Origin: Camarhynchus parvulus
Lineage: Eukaryota > Chordata > Aves > Passeriformes > Thraupidae
Direction: 5' to 3'
Assembly (NCBI RefSeq): GCF_901933205.1
Contig: NC_044574.1
Coordinates: 21,313,733 to 21,377,732, forward strand
Length of the DNA stretch: 64,000 bases
The translations under genes and the position numbers were made by a program. Below are positions 36,603 to 47,334 of the stretch, one piece after another (positions within the stretch are counted from its first letter, which is position 1; each line of letters begins with the position of its first letter). Below the pieces are notes generated by a model that worked only from the letters and a program-made list of their open reading frames with translations, ran no database searches and had not been told where the DNA came from.

Positions 36603-37585
36603 GTATGAGACACCCACAGCTCCTCTGGACAACTTGTTTCAGTGCCTCAACATCCTGACAGTGAAGAATCTCTTCCTAATATCCTATCAAAACCTCCCCT
36701 CTTTCAGTTTAAGGCCATCACCCTTTTCTCATCTCTACACGCCCTTGTAAAAGGTCCCTCTTTGGCTTTCTTCTAGGCTCCCTTTGGGTACTGGAAGGTT
36801 CTAGAGAGTGTCCCCAGACCCTCTCTTTAGGCTGAACAAAACCTAGAGGTTGATAGGAGAGGTACTTTCTTATCAGAGGTTTAATAGGAGATCAGTCTTC
36901 TACTGAGCCAGTGGCTTTCTTCTGAACTTGTTCCAACATGTTCATATCCTTCTTATGTTTATAGACCTCAGAGCTGGATCAAGTATTCCATGTGGGATCA
37001 TGAGTAGAGGGGGAAAATCACCTCCCTTGACCTGCTGGCCATACTTCTTTTGAAGCAGCTCAGGATGCACTTGGCCTTCTGAGCTTCAAGCACATATTGC
37101 CAGCCCATATACAATTTTTTAGCCATTAATATCCCCAAGTCCTCTGCAGGACTGCTCTCAATGCACTCATTGTCCACCTGTACTTGTGCTTGGGCATGTC
37201 CTAACCCAGGTGCAGGATCTTGCACTACTTGGCCTTGCTAACTTCATGAGATTTGCACGAGCCTACCTATCTAGCCTGTCGTGGTACCTCTGGATGGTAT
37301 CACTTCCCCCCTTCCCTCTAGAGTAGCAACCTCACCACACAGCTTGGTGCCATCCACAGACTTGCTGAGGAGTGCACTTAATCCCACTGTCCATGTCCCT
37401 GACAAAAATTTAAGTAATTCTTGTCCCAGTCAGACCTCTGAGGAACACCATGTGTCACTGACGTCCTCCTAGATATCAAGCCACAGACTGCAACTCTTTT
37501 GAGTGCAACCATCCTGCCATTTCCTTGTCCACCAAGTGATCCACCCGTCAAATCCACAAATGTCAGAAGCTAGTGAGAACCCTGA
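36603..37585 (-). mobile_element. CR1 LINE, about 1 kb, reverse
   Basis: The forward strand follows the reverse complement of CR1 for almost 1 kb: CAACTTGTTTCAGTGCCTCA, GTGAAGAATCTCTTCCTAAT, TCAGTTTAAGGCCATCACCC, GGGTACTGGAAGGTT, CCTCAGAGCTGGATCAAGTA, AATCACCTCCCTTGACCTGC, CCCAGGTGCAGGATCTTGCA, CACCACACAGCTTGGTGCCA, GATCCACCCGTCAAATCCAC. It covers the thumb and C-terminal part of ORF2. The final 90 or so bases of the 3' tail are missing at the low-coordinate side. This is the longest CR1 in the window. Frameshifts and stops make it inactive. Confidence 0.93.
36998..37225 (-). pseudogene. CR1 ORF2 remnant, 75-codon open stretch
   Basis: Within the reverse CR1, this stretch still reads as ORF2 protein: segments such as ECIESSPAEDLGIL, then EAQKAKCILSCFKRSMASRS and REVIFPLYS. 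They match the part of the CR1 protein that lies downstream of the catalytic domain, the region where family members typically read ESSPAEKDLGVL and SRSREVI-PLYSALVRP. One residue is missing between A-E and D-L, and the frame ends at a stop shortly after. It is not a host gene. Confidence 0.88.
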
Positions 37586-37960
37586 CTTCAGACTTTGCAA
37601 AGGGGTGGTAAGCTTGCATTGAAACCTGAGATGACAGACTCAACAGCTTATGAGACAAAGGAGACTGAACTCTTGTCTCTGCTCATAGGAGGAGGAATCC
37701 TCCCCTCCCTCCCGAAATGCCACTACGTAACAGATAAGATGCCTCGGGGCTGCAGAATGAGAGTTAGCATCAGGCTAAAACCAAGACAGTCCAGCCATAT
37801 AAAGCTGGTCTGACAACCACCTGCTTCACAACTACTGTCACCAGAACAGTATGTTAGCAGCTCTCTAACTGAAGATTGCTTCCCAAGAGGCACCAAAGAG
37901 CCTATTGTTGCCCAGACAATACCTTTAGAGAAAATTAAAGCCTTCTGGGAGCTTACACAT
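37586..37960 (+). other. Unclassified block with TATA and AATTAAAG
   Basis: This piece directly abuts the truncated end of the CR1. It is less AT-rich, contains GACAAAGGAGACTGAACTCT, a GGAGGAGGAATCC purine tract, CCATATAAAGCTGG (TATA-like at 37798) and ends near GAAAATTAAAGCC. The pattern is reminiscent of a solitary LTR promoter and poly(A) region, but the ends and family are not identifiable. Confidence 0.3.
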
Positions 37961-37996
37961 GTGATGTAACAGATGTAAAGATTGCAGACTACCTAC

Positions 37997-38022
37997 CTTA
38001 GAACAGTTTATACTGTTCTAAG
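37997..38022. repeat. Perfect inverted repeat, 11-bp arms
   Basis: CTTAGAACAGT, a TTAT spacer, and ACTGTTCTAAG. It is a small stem-loop; no T-run follows, and rho-independent termination does not apply to an animal genome. Its half-site AGAACAGTTTATACTGTTCT also resembles a palindromic steroid-receptor element (AGAACA...TGTTCT) but with the wrong spacing. Confidence 0.9.
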
Positions 38023-41000
38023 TAGAGTTGAATGATGCTGTAGTGAGGCAATTCAGAAATATGAAAAGAAACTTTGCCTTCCTTGGAATGAAACTTTCCC
38101 CTTTCTTATCTGAGGAGGGCACACATAGTATTTACAGCATCAGTCACATGGTAATTAGGGGCCATCCAGAATTCAATAGTATGCTTTGAACTGTTGTAGA
38201 TCAGTGACTACCAGATGTCACCCTTCAGAGCAGGCCTTTGACACATCTGCTAGCCTGCAGGAAGTTGTGCACAGACTTTTGTGAAAGAGCTGCCTACACT
38301 GTTAGACGATTTGGCATGTCTAGCTCCATTGAGGGATGGTGAATAGACAGTTGATTCAAATAGCTCTGTATATGGATTACAGCTGATATATATAGTCTAC
38401 TTACACATATATTCGTCTGATCTGCCAGATTTTGTGCCATTTCTATGCTGTTTCACTAATTTTATTTATGTCACCATCAAACCCACGGAAATCAAAGAAA
38501 GATCTTGTGACACAGCAACAGTTTACTCCTCAGGGAGAAGTAAAATGATTTATAAAAACATCTCTAGGTTATTACTGAATCTGGAAGAGAATCATATGCA
38601 GAACTTCAAATATTCATTTTTAAAACTAGGATTAAAGTAAGATAGTTCAATCTTTTTTCTGAATAAAAATGAAAGGAGCTATATCAGAGCATGGCAGGAA
38701 ATTTAACAGTAAATGTGGCATCACTATAGGATTTAGAGCAGAATAGCTATTCTACCTAAACTGGACTAGGGCTTTGAACTTTTGAGTAATAATCTAAAAT
38801 GCATGGAACTCTTCAATTTAGAGGAATTTTCTCAATGATAGGTCTATGTGCCAATAAAGTCTGTAGTGTCTCAGGCTGTTACTCCAGCAGTTTTCCCAAT
38901 CACTGGGAATACAGTACTAGGGTTGTTTTAAACTTTTTTTTCTTTGCAATCTCTTTTCTCAGATATAATCTGAGACTATGTTCAAGACACTTCTCAACAG
39001 CTTCAGTGTGGAATCATCATTAGACATATATCCTAGTGTTGATGTCTAGGAATAGGAATATTGTCACTCACACATGTGTTGTAAGCATTTAATTACAATT
39101 AAATAAGCACCCGGCCAAGCTGTGTTCAGCTATATTATAATGTGATTAAAGGCTTGCTCTCAGAAATAGTTAGGATCTGCCTGGCTAGTTTTACTTTCTA
39201 ATCTTCTAAGAAAGGATTAACATTAAAAAATGGTCTCATTATTTCTCTGCTCCTTCATTTCAAGGCACAAATAATATTTAAGATTAGAGAGCTTTGTTAT
39301 TGATGTTGCACAAGCTAATGTAGTATTTTCACATAATAATTTTAATATTTGAGTGTCTTTTATATACAGCTGCATTTACTGCTGCTATTCATATTTGTGA
39401 ATTCTTAGGAGTTTTTTGCCACCAGGTGCAGGTCTGTCTTGCTTTCTGATCCACACAGTAAAGTTGACTGGCTGTTCCATTGCACTCCCTTTCTTTAGTC
39501 TAATCTGTTTTCTTTATCTTAATCAGATAATTTCAAAATATTTCCAAGCACATCATGCATATGCACTAAAAGTTTGATTGTTGTTAATAAAAACAGTAAT
39601 GAATTTTTGCCATACAAAAAAATCACAGAGATTATTTTATCCTAGTACATTTAACACTGTTATTGATTATTAATTTATTCAAATGAGGTGTGACAGTTTT
39701 AAATTTTAAATATCTTAAATTATTTGACAATTGGGCAATTTAGTTAATTAATTAACACTGCCAATGTTCCCCAAAGTTTAGGAAATAACTCATCCAAAGT
39801 TGATTTTCAGTTAAAATTAATAAAGTTTGTGATCAAAAAATTATTTAATTGAGCATCTGTATTGCCAGGACAGAAGTTTAAAACCTTCTTTAACATTCAC
39901 AAGACAGAATTCCAGTTCCAAGAGACATTACTTTAAGTACTATCTCTTGCCTAATGGAAGCATGAAATAAAACTATGGGCTTATTTTTAAGGATTTGTGT
40001 AGAAGGAAATACATACACTATGCCTTCAGATAATTAAAGAGAGTTAAAAGTTTTCAAATTCATAGACTTTTTCATGAGTATTTAGCTTAAGTTGGAAGAG
40101 CAAGATGAAAATTTATCTTGAAAAAGAATAATTTTTTCTGCTGTATTCACTGTAAACCTGCATTCAGTGCCCCAATGAAAGTTCTTGATGAAGGTGCAAG
40201 GGGTGTTGTATCTAAAAGTTTTGTTGAGTCAAATTTTATGTTCCTATCATCACCCTTTAATACATTTACTTTAAATGTTGGTCTTATATTTGCAAAATAT
40301 TTACACACATTTTCTTTTCAAATAGCATTTATTATACCCATGAGTAAAAAAATATTCATATGTAGTACAAATTCTAAGTACTTTAGGAGAATTCTTTTGG
40401 GAAACAGACTGATTTAAAATGTACTTCAACTTAAAACTATGATTTCTGTATGGGCTATTCTGGAAGCACCATGGAAAGTAAAGCTTAAGAACAGGGCTAG
40501 CTTTCTGCATATGATTAGAGAAACCAAAATTATCTTTCCCTTGGCACATCTGCAAAAGACAGGACTTAAAAAACAAACTCTTTCTGCAGGCTATTGAAAT
40601 TAAGCACAGTGATCTCATACAAAGCGCAGTGCAGCTGGTATCATGGGATGAAGACAGATGAATCTTTTCTAATGGAAAAATGAAGTCAGACCAAGCTTGC
40701 CTCCCTTCTTTCACAGAATATAATTATGTAAACTACAAAGCTCTATTATAGACAATGTTTATAATTTACAACTGTTTTCCCCTAAATTTTAAATAAAGCT
40801 TGTTAACAGTTGATGTCAAGCTGACATATTTCCTACAGATGCCACAAACAATGAACAATCAAAAATCTGTTTCTGTTGTTTCTTTCATAATTATTTCAAA
40901 TTGTGGGATCCTGTAATAAAAATCAACATAATGAACAAACACCATTGCATGTTGATAAACATCATAGTCTTTCAATTTCAAGAAAAAAAACAATGGCATA

Positions 41001-41180
41001 GTAAGTAGTTTAGAAATTAACGCATTTTTCTACAATCATACACAGAATTTGATAATAAAATTTTCAACTTTAGATAATTTTGAGGTATAGAATGTTTTCC
41101 TGCTCTGTTGGTTTATGTAAAATGTCTAGGGAGTTTGTGAATCTCTACTTTATGGTACAGGATTTAAGTCTTAAATAAAT
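38023..41180. other. AT-rich unique DNA
   Basis: No gene or named repeat. The longest open frame outside repeats, 40301-40714 on the minus strand (137 codons), starts with GTG rather than ATG, overlaps another open frame on the plus strand, and shows no motif, signal or splice context. It is treated as chance. Confidence 0.45.
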
Positions 41181-41196
41181 GTGTGTGTGTGCGTGC

Positions 41197-41232
<36 letters not shown>
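41181..41232. repeat. Composite microsatellite (GT)n-(GC GT)n-(AT)n
   Basis: Five GT units, then GCGTGCGTGT, then 16 AT units without interruption. The order suggests an AT array that grew next to a GT array, a common way for compound microsatellites to arise. Confidence 0.95.
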
Positions 41233-41236
<4 letters not shown>

Positions 41237-41640
41237 CCAGTAGCTGGTGTCAGACACCCCAGTTGCTCATCTGCCCAGCAGCTACCCTTGAATGCCAGGC
41301 TCCCCAGTCCATATCTCTTATATATATAATCTGCCAAGGCTGCAGACCTACTCCAGCTTCCAGTGTAGAGCCCTTTGTTGTGCTCATCCTTTCATCCCAC
41401 ACACAGAGGTGACTAGCAGTTGACCAAGTCTTTCCTGAACTCCAGGGAAGGCAATGATACATCTCCTGCAGCCAAGGTGCTGTGCTGTAAGGCATGAAAA
41501 TAAGGGCACAAGAGGCTAGAGCCTGACAGGTATCAGCAAAATGGGAGGTACTACTGCCAAATTTATGATCTGTTTTCAACTTGTTACTCCTAAAGTAGGA
41601 TCCTTTCACCTGGCTTGCAAGAGCTGATCAACTTACCAAG
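41233..41640. other. Unclassified GC-richer block, possible old repeat
   Basis: The sequence CAGTAGCTGGTGTCAGACAC, CATCTGCCCAGCAGCTACCC and GAGGCTAGAGCCTGACAGG is clearly richer in GC than its surroundings and ends as AT-rich DNA resumes. I suspect an LTR or internal ERV fragment but have no diagnostic ends. The open frames on both strands (41179-41412 and 41250-41609) overlap and are mutually exclusive, so neither is supported. Confidence 0.3.
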
Positions 41641-44384
41641 AAAAAAATATTTTATTTTATTACAGACCAGGATGCCAGGCATCTAATAGAGCTTGCCCAC
41701 CTCCTAGGAAACAAGCATTCTTTTACACAAAAAAGGTAACAAGGAAAGAATCATAATATCAGAGGTGATTGGTCACTCATACTTGACCATGCCTATGACA
41801 AAATTCTTAGTGTGCATGTGCTGATCTTGGTCCAGTTAATTATATTTACATACATATGTATACAAATTTTCCAGGGTTTGTGGTTTTGTTGTATAATCAT
41901 CTGAGGTTACTCTGGGTTATATTTTCATCTTCTTAGCTATCACCAAGTTATTATTTAACCTTATACCCCAATACAGCTTTTGCTTCAACCTCTTCAAACA
42001 ATTAGATGTTCGCAAGGTTTCTTCACTTTACATTCCAATCCTGGGGACACTTCACTACTTCATCACTCTGGCCATTGCTGCAGGGTTTCAAAACTAGCCT
42101 ACATTTTCTAGAGAATTTTGGTGAAATTTTATAACTTTTTAACTTTGACATCAAACTCATTTGAAGTTTCAACGTGGAGATGGCAAAGTGACATGTGTCT
42201 TTGCCATTTCTGACTTTTGGGGGTTTGTGACTGTTTATCTGTCTGGAATTTCTTTTCAAAGCTTTATCACCCGACTGTATATATAGGAACTGGTTCTTCT
42301 AAAATCTTCCTATATGAATGGCTGTATGATCTTTTTATTTTCAAGTACACTCAAGGGGAAGAAGATATTTTACAAAATAATTAATTGGGTAGGCAATTTC
42401 TACTGAAAACAAAACATGAGCATGAAGCCAATACATTTTCATTACATATTTCCAAGAAATTCTTCTCACTGCCAAAGGATATGAAGTGATAAATACCCAT
42501 CCTTCTTGATGTGAAACAAGCTACAACTACAGGAACATAAAAAAAGATCTTAATGTTTATATGTTTTCTGATGGGAAGTGTCCTGTGGGAACTCTTTTGG
42601 TATTTTATATAAAGAAATCAATGGTGGATGTTTGTCTGGCATGCTTTGTAAAATATCTCACAAGGGGAATTTCCCAGCCTCCCTAGATCACTAAACATTC
42701 CTTATAGGTGGAATTTCTAACATGAATTGTATGGGTTTGAAAACAAAACAATTTCCTCATTACCCACACAGTGGGTATGACAAATGATTGATTACTTTCT
42801 TTACATTTTTAAAATATTTCACCATACTCTTTCTTTCCTTAGGTGAATGTCCTCTTTACCTTTTCATCATGCATGCTATTTTCTAAATTTTTTTCAGAAA
42901 TTTTACTCTCCAATTTCTTCATCTTTTGAGAAAGTGTTATTGGAGAAAAACCTCAACCTTTGTTTTTTAATCAACACTAGAGTACATAACAGTTTATTTA
43001 CCTCCTGTATCTCATATATAATGCTACTATTGACCCATCATAAAAAGTGATTAGACTTACAAAGGTGTCTCATTTTATGATCCCTTAATTTCATATAACT
43101 TTTTACGCTTTTTTTTTTTTTTTTAAATTGAAAATGATTGAAAATTACTGAAAATATGGAGTGATTTCACTTGGGCCATATTTAAAGACAGTGTTAAAGC
43201 CTTCTTAAAATTAAAAATCACACATTTATTCTTTTCTCCTCTCCCAGGAAAGTCTTTTGTTTTATCAGAATTTTTTGGGTATGGCATGGTTTACAGAATA
43301 CATTGATAAAAAATGTCTCTATTCTTGGGGCCACTGTTGTTGTTGTGAGTAAAACGTGTCTTAGTGTCTGTTCTTATATGTACATGATGTTCTTGATTAA
43401 TTAGTCTCAATATAGTAGAGTGGCCATTACAAAAATAAAAGAGGACAATGCTCACAAAACAATTAGAGAAATAATTCTAGATTTCCCCTCTGTCATTGTA
43501 CTTTTATCCATTAACTCTGAAATTAGTCTTTTATTAGGCCAGTGGATTACAGGTATCCATCTAATTTATTGAGTAAATAATTTATCATTAAACAGAAGTG
43601 CATATTCATATAAATGTGTATATATTCATATAAATGTGCTATGCATTGCCCATCTTTACTTACAGCATTCTTAAATTGATAGATAATTCAATAAAATTCA
43701 TTACAAAGTAGGTTAAAAAAACTCTCTCTTTTCTAGATCTCCTCCATTCCCTGAACAAGTACCATATCTATGACTCTGACCAGAGGTATATTTAGGCATT
43801 TTTTCCCAAAAACTTCAAACAATAGAATATTTAATACTTTACTGTTATGCTCCGAGCCATAGCTAATCTCTATTTCTCTAAAAACAATTCTAAATCTTCA
43901 TAATTTATTTTAATCCAGACAAAAATTACATTCCTACTATCTAACTGTTTTTTAAAAACATTGTCTTGTTTTCTTCCCCCTCTCTAGTTTACCCTGTAGG
44001 CATCAACTTTTATGCTTTCTTTCAGAAAGTCTGTCTGACATCTCTGCAAATCAGAGCTGTTCCTCATGCTGTTGTCTTATATCTCATGTTGCATTTTCAA
44101 AAATATGGAGAGTAGAAAGCAGGTAGGCTAAATCTCTGTAAACATTTCATTGCCCTGATATGACATTACAAAGAACTAAGAGTGACATTCTGTTTTTCAA
44201 TTTAATTCTTTTATGAATTTACATGTAAATATATTCAATTTTTAAATTATTACTACTATTACTGTTATTATTATTATTCCTCCTTTCTTCCATTCCTTGC
44301 AGAGACTTTTGTATTACAGTAGTGACATTTACACTGTCATCTGTGTCAATTCATGGTGTGTAGGTAAAAGGCAGACCCACTTAC
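41641..44384. other. AT-rich unique DNA, no feature seen
   Basis: No exon, RNA gene or repeat recognised. A 16-base T-run lies at 43109-43124. Confidence 0.5.
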
Positions 44385-44576
44385 TCAGTCTGACCAAGTA
44401 TATATGTTGGCATGTCTTCCAGGGTGAAAATTCCTGTTAGCTTTGCAGGCAGAGGTGGGTTTATACTTAAATCTATTATAAGTCAATGAACAAAGAATCA
44501 AGATAAGTAGTATCAGCAGAGTACAACTCCAATAAATTGTAAGGCTCCTGGACCAAACAGTCTGTCCAGCCTGGAA
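44385..44576 (-). CDS. Candidate terminal exon with a membrane segment
   Basis: On the minus strand a good 3' splice site (CTTGTTCTATTTTCAG) precedes TTCCAGGCTGGACAG at 44576. The frame stays open for 63 codons to a TGA at 44385-44387. The reading begins FQAGQTVWSRSLTIYWSC, continues into about 18 hydrophobic residues (TLLILLILILCSL), then a basic stretch (YNRFKYKP) and a 25-residue hydrophilic tail ending TWSD. This looks like the juxtamembrane, transmembrane and short cytoplasmic part of a type I membrane protein. Directly after the stop is GTAAGT, a perfect donor-like string, which would be odd for a last exon. I do not recognise the protein. A hydrophobic run can arise by chance in T-rich DNA, so this is only a candidate. 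Confidence 0.22.
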   Translation of the reverse strand, partial: FQAGQTVWSRSLTIYWSCTLLILLILILCSLTYNRFKYKPTSACKANRNFHPGRHANIYTWSD

Positions 44577-44625
44577 CTGAAAATAGAACAAGTTGTCCAT
44601 TTTCACTTGTGGAAATTAGCAATAC

Positions 44626-44948
44626 TTAGGAAAAATTTTTGGAAATATAATTAGCAAATTTTGAAATAGTCTGACTAATTGTATGATTGATATTTCGTGA
44701 TACCTTAGATTGAATTTTGTCTTTAATTTTGTACAGTTTTGAACATTTTATTATTGCGTTACAGATATTCAGGGCTTCAGATATGTGTTTGTGTACTGTT
44801 GCAGATAAGGAAACTGAAATGAAACAATAATGCTTCTCTTCAAACTGGGCATGAGCTTTGCTGAGTTTCTCACTCATTTTCCAAAGAGAAGTAGTGACAA
44901 TTTGACAAGTGAAATTCATTAGTGCAGTGTGGGATTTTTTAAAGCTTC
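44626..44948 (-). CDS. Candidate exon or decayed ORF, unknown product
   Basis: An ATG at 44919 (minus) opens a 97-codon frame ending in TAA at 44626, and the frame is open back to a possible splice acceptor GCTTGCCTAG at 44949-44950. The predicted product starts MNFTCQIVTTSLWKMSEKLS, contains four cysteines after the start and two NxS/T sites, and is rich in alternating charged and hydrophobic residues, compatible with amphipathic helices. A weak donor AAG/GTATCA at 44704/44703 would splice it in frame (phase 0) to the membrane-segment exon at 44576 across a 127-bp intron. That fit is suggestive but the donor is poor (no G at +5). No known family is recognised. Confidence 0.18.
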
Positions 44949-46199
44949 CTAGGCAAGCATCATAAAGTTTATTATAGTTTATATTTTTTCGAATCTATTA
45001 ACTGGAGATAGAGAAGAAAATATCCATGCTAACTACAGGGGATGAAGGATGTCATGTTTCATTTGCATTTTGCCTTTTCTAGATATCTCAGTTACACTGA
45101 ATAACCTTGCCTGATTTTGAGTGTTTTTACTCAAGACACAACTTTCAAAGTTCAACGGATGGTAATTAATAATCACCTTTTCCACTTATAAATATTTGCT
45201 AATTTTTATTTGAGTTAACGTTTTATTTTCCGGTTTTTTACCAACTACAGATATAATTGATGTTTGTAATTTTGGTATGTGCAGATTAAAACTAAAATGC
45301 TTACCTGACAAGCAAGTTCATATGGTGAGCTGCTTGAAAACTAAGCTGTATCTGAGACAAATTTTCATGTTTCTTATATGATGAAAAATAAGGCTAAAAA
45401 AAATCTTCTGACTAGAAACTAGAAGACAGTAAGAAAAATACAATTTTAAGTGCCTTAATGTGATACTGAGATCGAGTTCTTCAAAAAGTGAGAATGACCA
45501 GAAAACATATTTTTGAGGATAGGTGATTTTCCCATGGCTGCTAAACCAAGAATTGGGTTTTCTCTTCCGCCCACCTTCAATTATTGAGAATGTAAGAATG
45601 ATGATGATCACTATCAATGTGCTTTAAATCACTTATCATAATATTCATTAAAAGTGTAAACTCACTTTTAAGGCTATATTTTTTATATCTTACTTGTACA
45701 GTAAAATGTACTAACCACAATTTTTCTTTGTTTTGGTTGCAGAAAAGTATGTTATAGGTGAATTAATTCTCTATGATTATTGTAATGCACTATGGCTAGT
45801 GTCTGTTATGAGTGAAATTGATAGATTGTAGATTCCAAAAGATATTGATAACTTCTATGACAGTTAACATTAGATTGAAAAGGAGAAATAGCATAGATAA
45901 CCCTATGTTGCTTCATGTTCTGGGAGCCCTGAAGTAGACAGCATCAAGTGGCAAGGCACATCTGATCAGAGTAAGGCTGCATTGATCCTCTCCACAGAAG
46001 GATTCACCAGCATTTTGGTACTTGGAACCCTTTCCAGGACTTTCTTAGTAGAAAACAATTTTATCAATAATTTTTACTGTGAAGTAAAAGCATCCACATG
46101 AGAAAATGCTGCTTTGATGTAAGATAGATACACAGGCAACATAATCACTGGTACCTGTTGTCATTATAGTGCAACAACTCTACTGACATTATATTGCAA
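44949..46199. other. AT-rich unique DNA with a strong minus-strand donor string
   Basis: No established gene. On the minus strand a strong 5' splice consensus TGTCAG/GTAAGC lies at about 45306/45305, preceded by short open frames, including 45318-45617, which starts with TTG and ends in a stop before that donor. I could not build a consistent phase with the candidate exons at 44.4-44.9 kb. Confidence 0.3.
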
Positions 46200-46485
46200 A
46201 GGTTCCCTACTGCTGGAGTTTCGTATCTCCTTGATGTTTCTTGTAGGCATCTCCTCTAGGCACTGACTCCTCCTTGTCCTCACAGCAGCCAACTGACTCC
46301 AGTTCCTCTCAACCAACCAATCCACTCTAATACTCTTCTTTATTGGTTACAGGTGTGGCCTGTTAAAGTCAGGCCTGTTCCCAATCTCTAATAATTGGCT
46401 CAGCTGCAACTCTTTAGGGGGTAAGATTACTTTCTATACTACCTTTATTTACTTATGTTCTATCCCCCTAAGGTACCTAATGGGA
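46200..46485 (-). mobile_element. LTR-like element, reverse orientation
   Basis: On the minus strand the block carries two AATAAA strings (complements of 46444-46449 and 46339-46344), the second in GTAACCAATAAAGAAGAG. It also carries AACAGGCCTGACTTTAACAG and a GC-richer end with GAGTCAGTTGGCTGCTGTGA. It encodes nothing. The features fit an LTR or other non-coding dispersed repeat with a pol II poly(A) signal. The family and exact ends are not determined. Confidence 0.4.
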
Positions 46486-47334
46486 ACAGCTATGGGCTTC
46501 TCCACCAGGATTTGCTATCTGAGCTTATCTTGAAGTAAAGAGCTACACGTTTGATGGCCCAGACATACATGTACAGGGCACAGGCCTGTGCCTACCCAGA
46601 TTCACCAATTCATTCACAGATTCATTCACTAACTCCTCATGATCAATGATATTCTGATTAGGGTGACTGCAACTGTATAGGGAAAGAATCATTTTAAAAG
46701 ATCTAATGAAACTTGTGATTTCTCTACAGAATTTCATGCCCTTGCCCCACTCACACCAAACCCAAACCCTTGAAGTCACAATTGTTTTTCAAAAAGTCTA
46801 TAATTTCTGTACTGTAGGAAGCATCAGCCATATTAATTTCTTAACTTCCTTCATTATGCCTATGGCTTTCATTTCATATAGTTTATATGATAATAGCAAA
46901 TGATAGTTTAACTTCTTAGCAATCGAGTAAGATATGAAGGTAGTTGAAAATTTTTATCACCCTCTTTTTTTTGTATATGTTGTTTATTCCTATTATTGTA
47001 AAAATTCAAATTTAACAGACTGTATTTTAATATTGGTCAGAGATGTATTTTAGTATTTGCTATATGGAAGTAATCACACCATAAGGGACTCTTTGCTTAG
47101 CTTATAGCTCAATTACTGTAAAGAAGCTAAAATGAAGTGTGTAATTAAGCTCTGGGTGTACTGAAAAATACGTAAAGTTTTATAAAAAATAAACACGTGG
47201 AGTTTGCCTATAATTATCTTCAAACATATCAAATATTGGGAAATACGAATTTCAGAGTTTTCATTTGGATAATAGCTTGAGTCAATTCTGAGATGATTTT
47301 TAGCAAAATTTATTCTAGAAATATGTGTTATTGT
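46486..47334. other. AT-rich unique DNA with a 16-bp palindrome
   Basis: A perfect palindrome GGCACAGGCCTGTGCC sits at 46577-46592. No gene or named repeat is seen in the rest. Confidence 0.45.

Noticed and set aside
40301..40714. 137-codon minus-strand open frame, the longest outside repeats
   Set aside because: It begins with GTG, overlaps a 99-codon plus-strand frame, and has no motif, signal peptide or splice context. AT-rich DNA of this length gives such frames by chance.
45318..45617. Minus-strand frame with a hydrophobic start, like a signal peptide
   Set aside because: The first codon is TTG with an in-frame stop just upstream, and no ATG or acceptor supports it.
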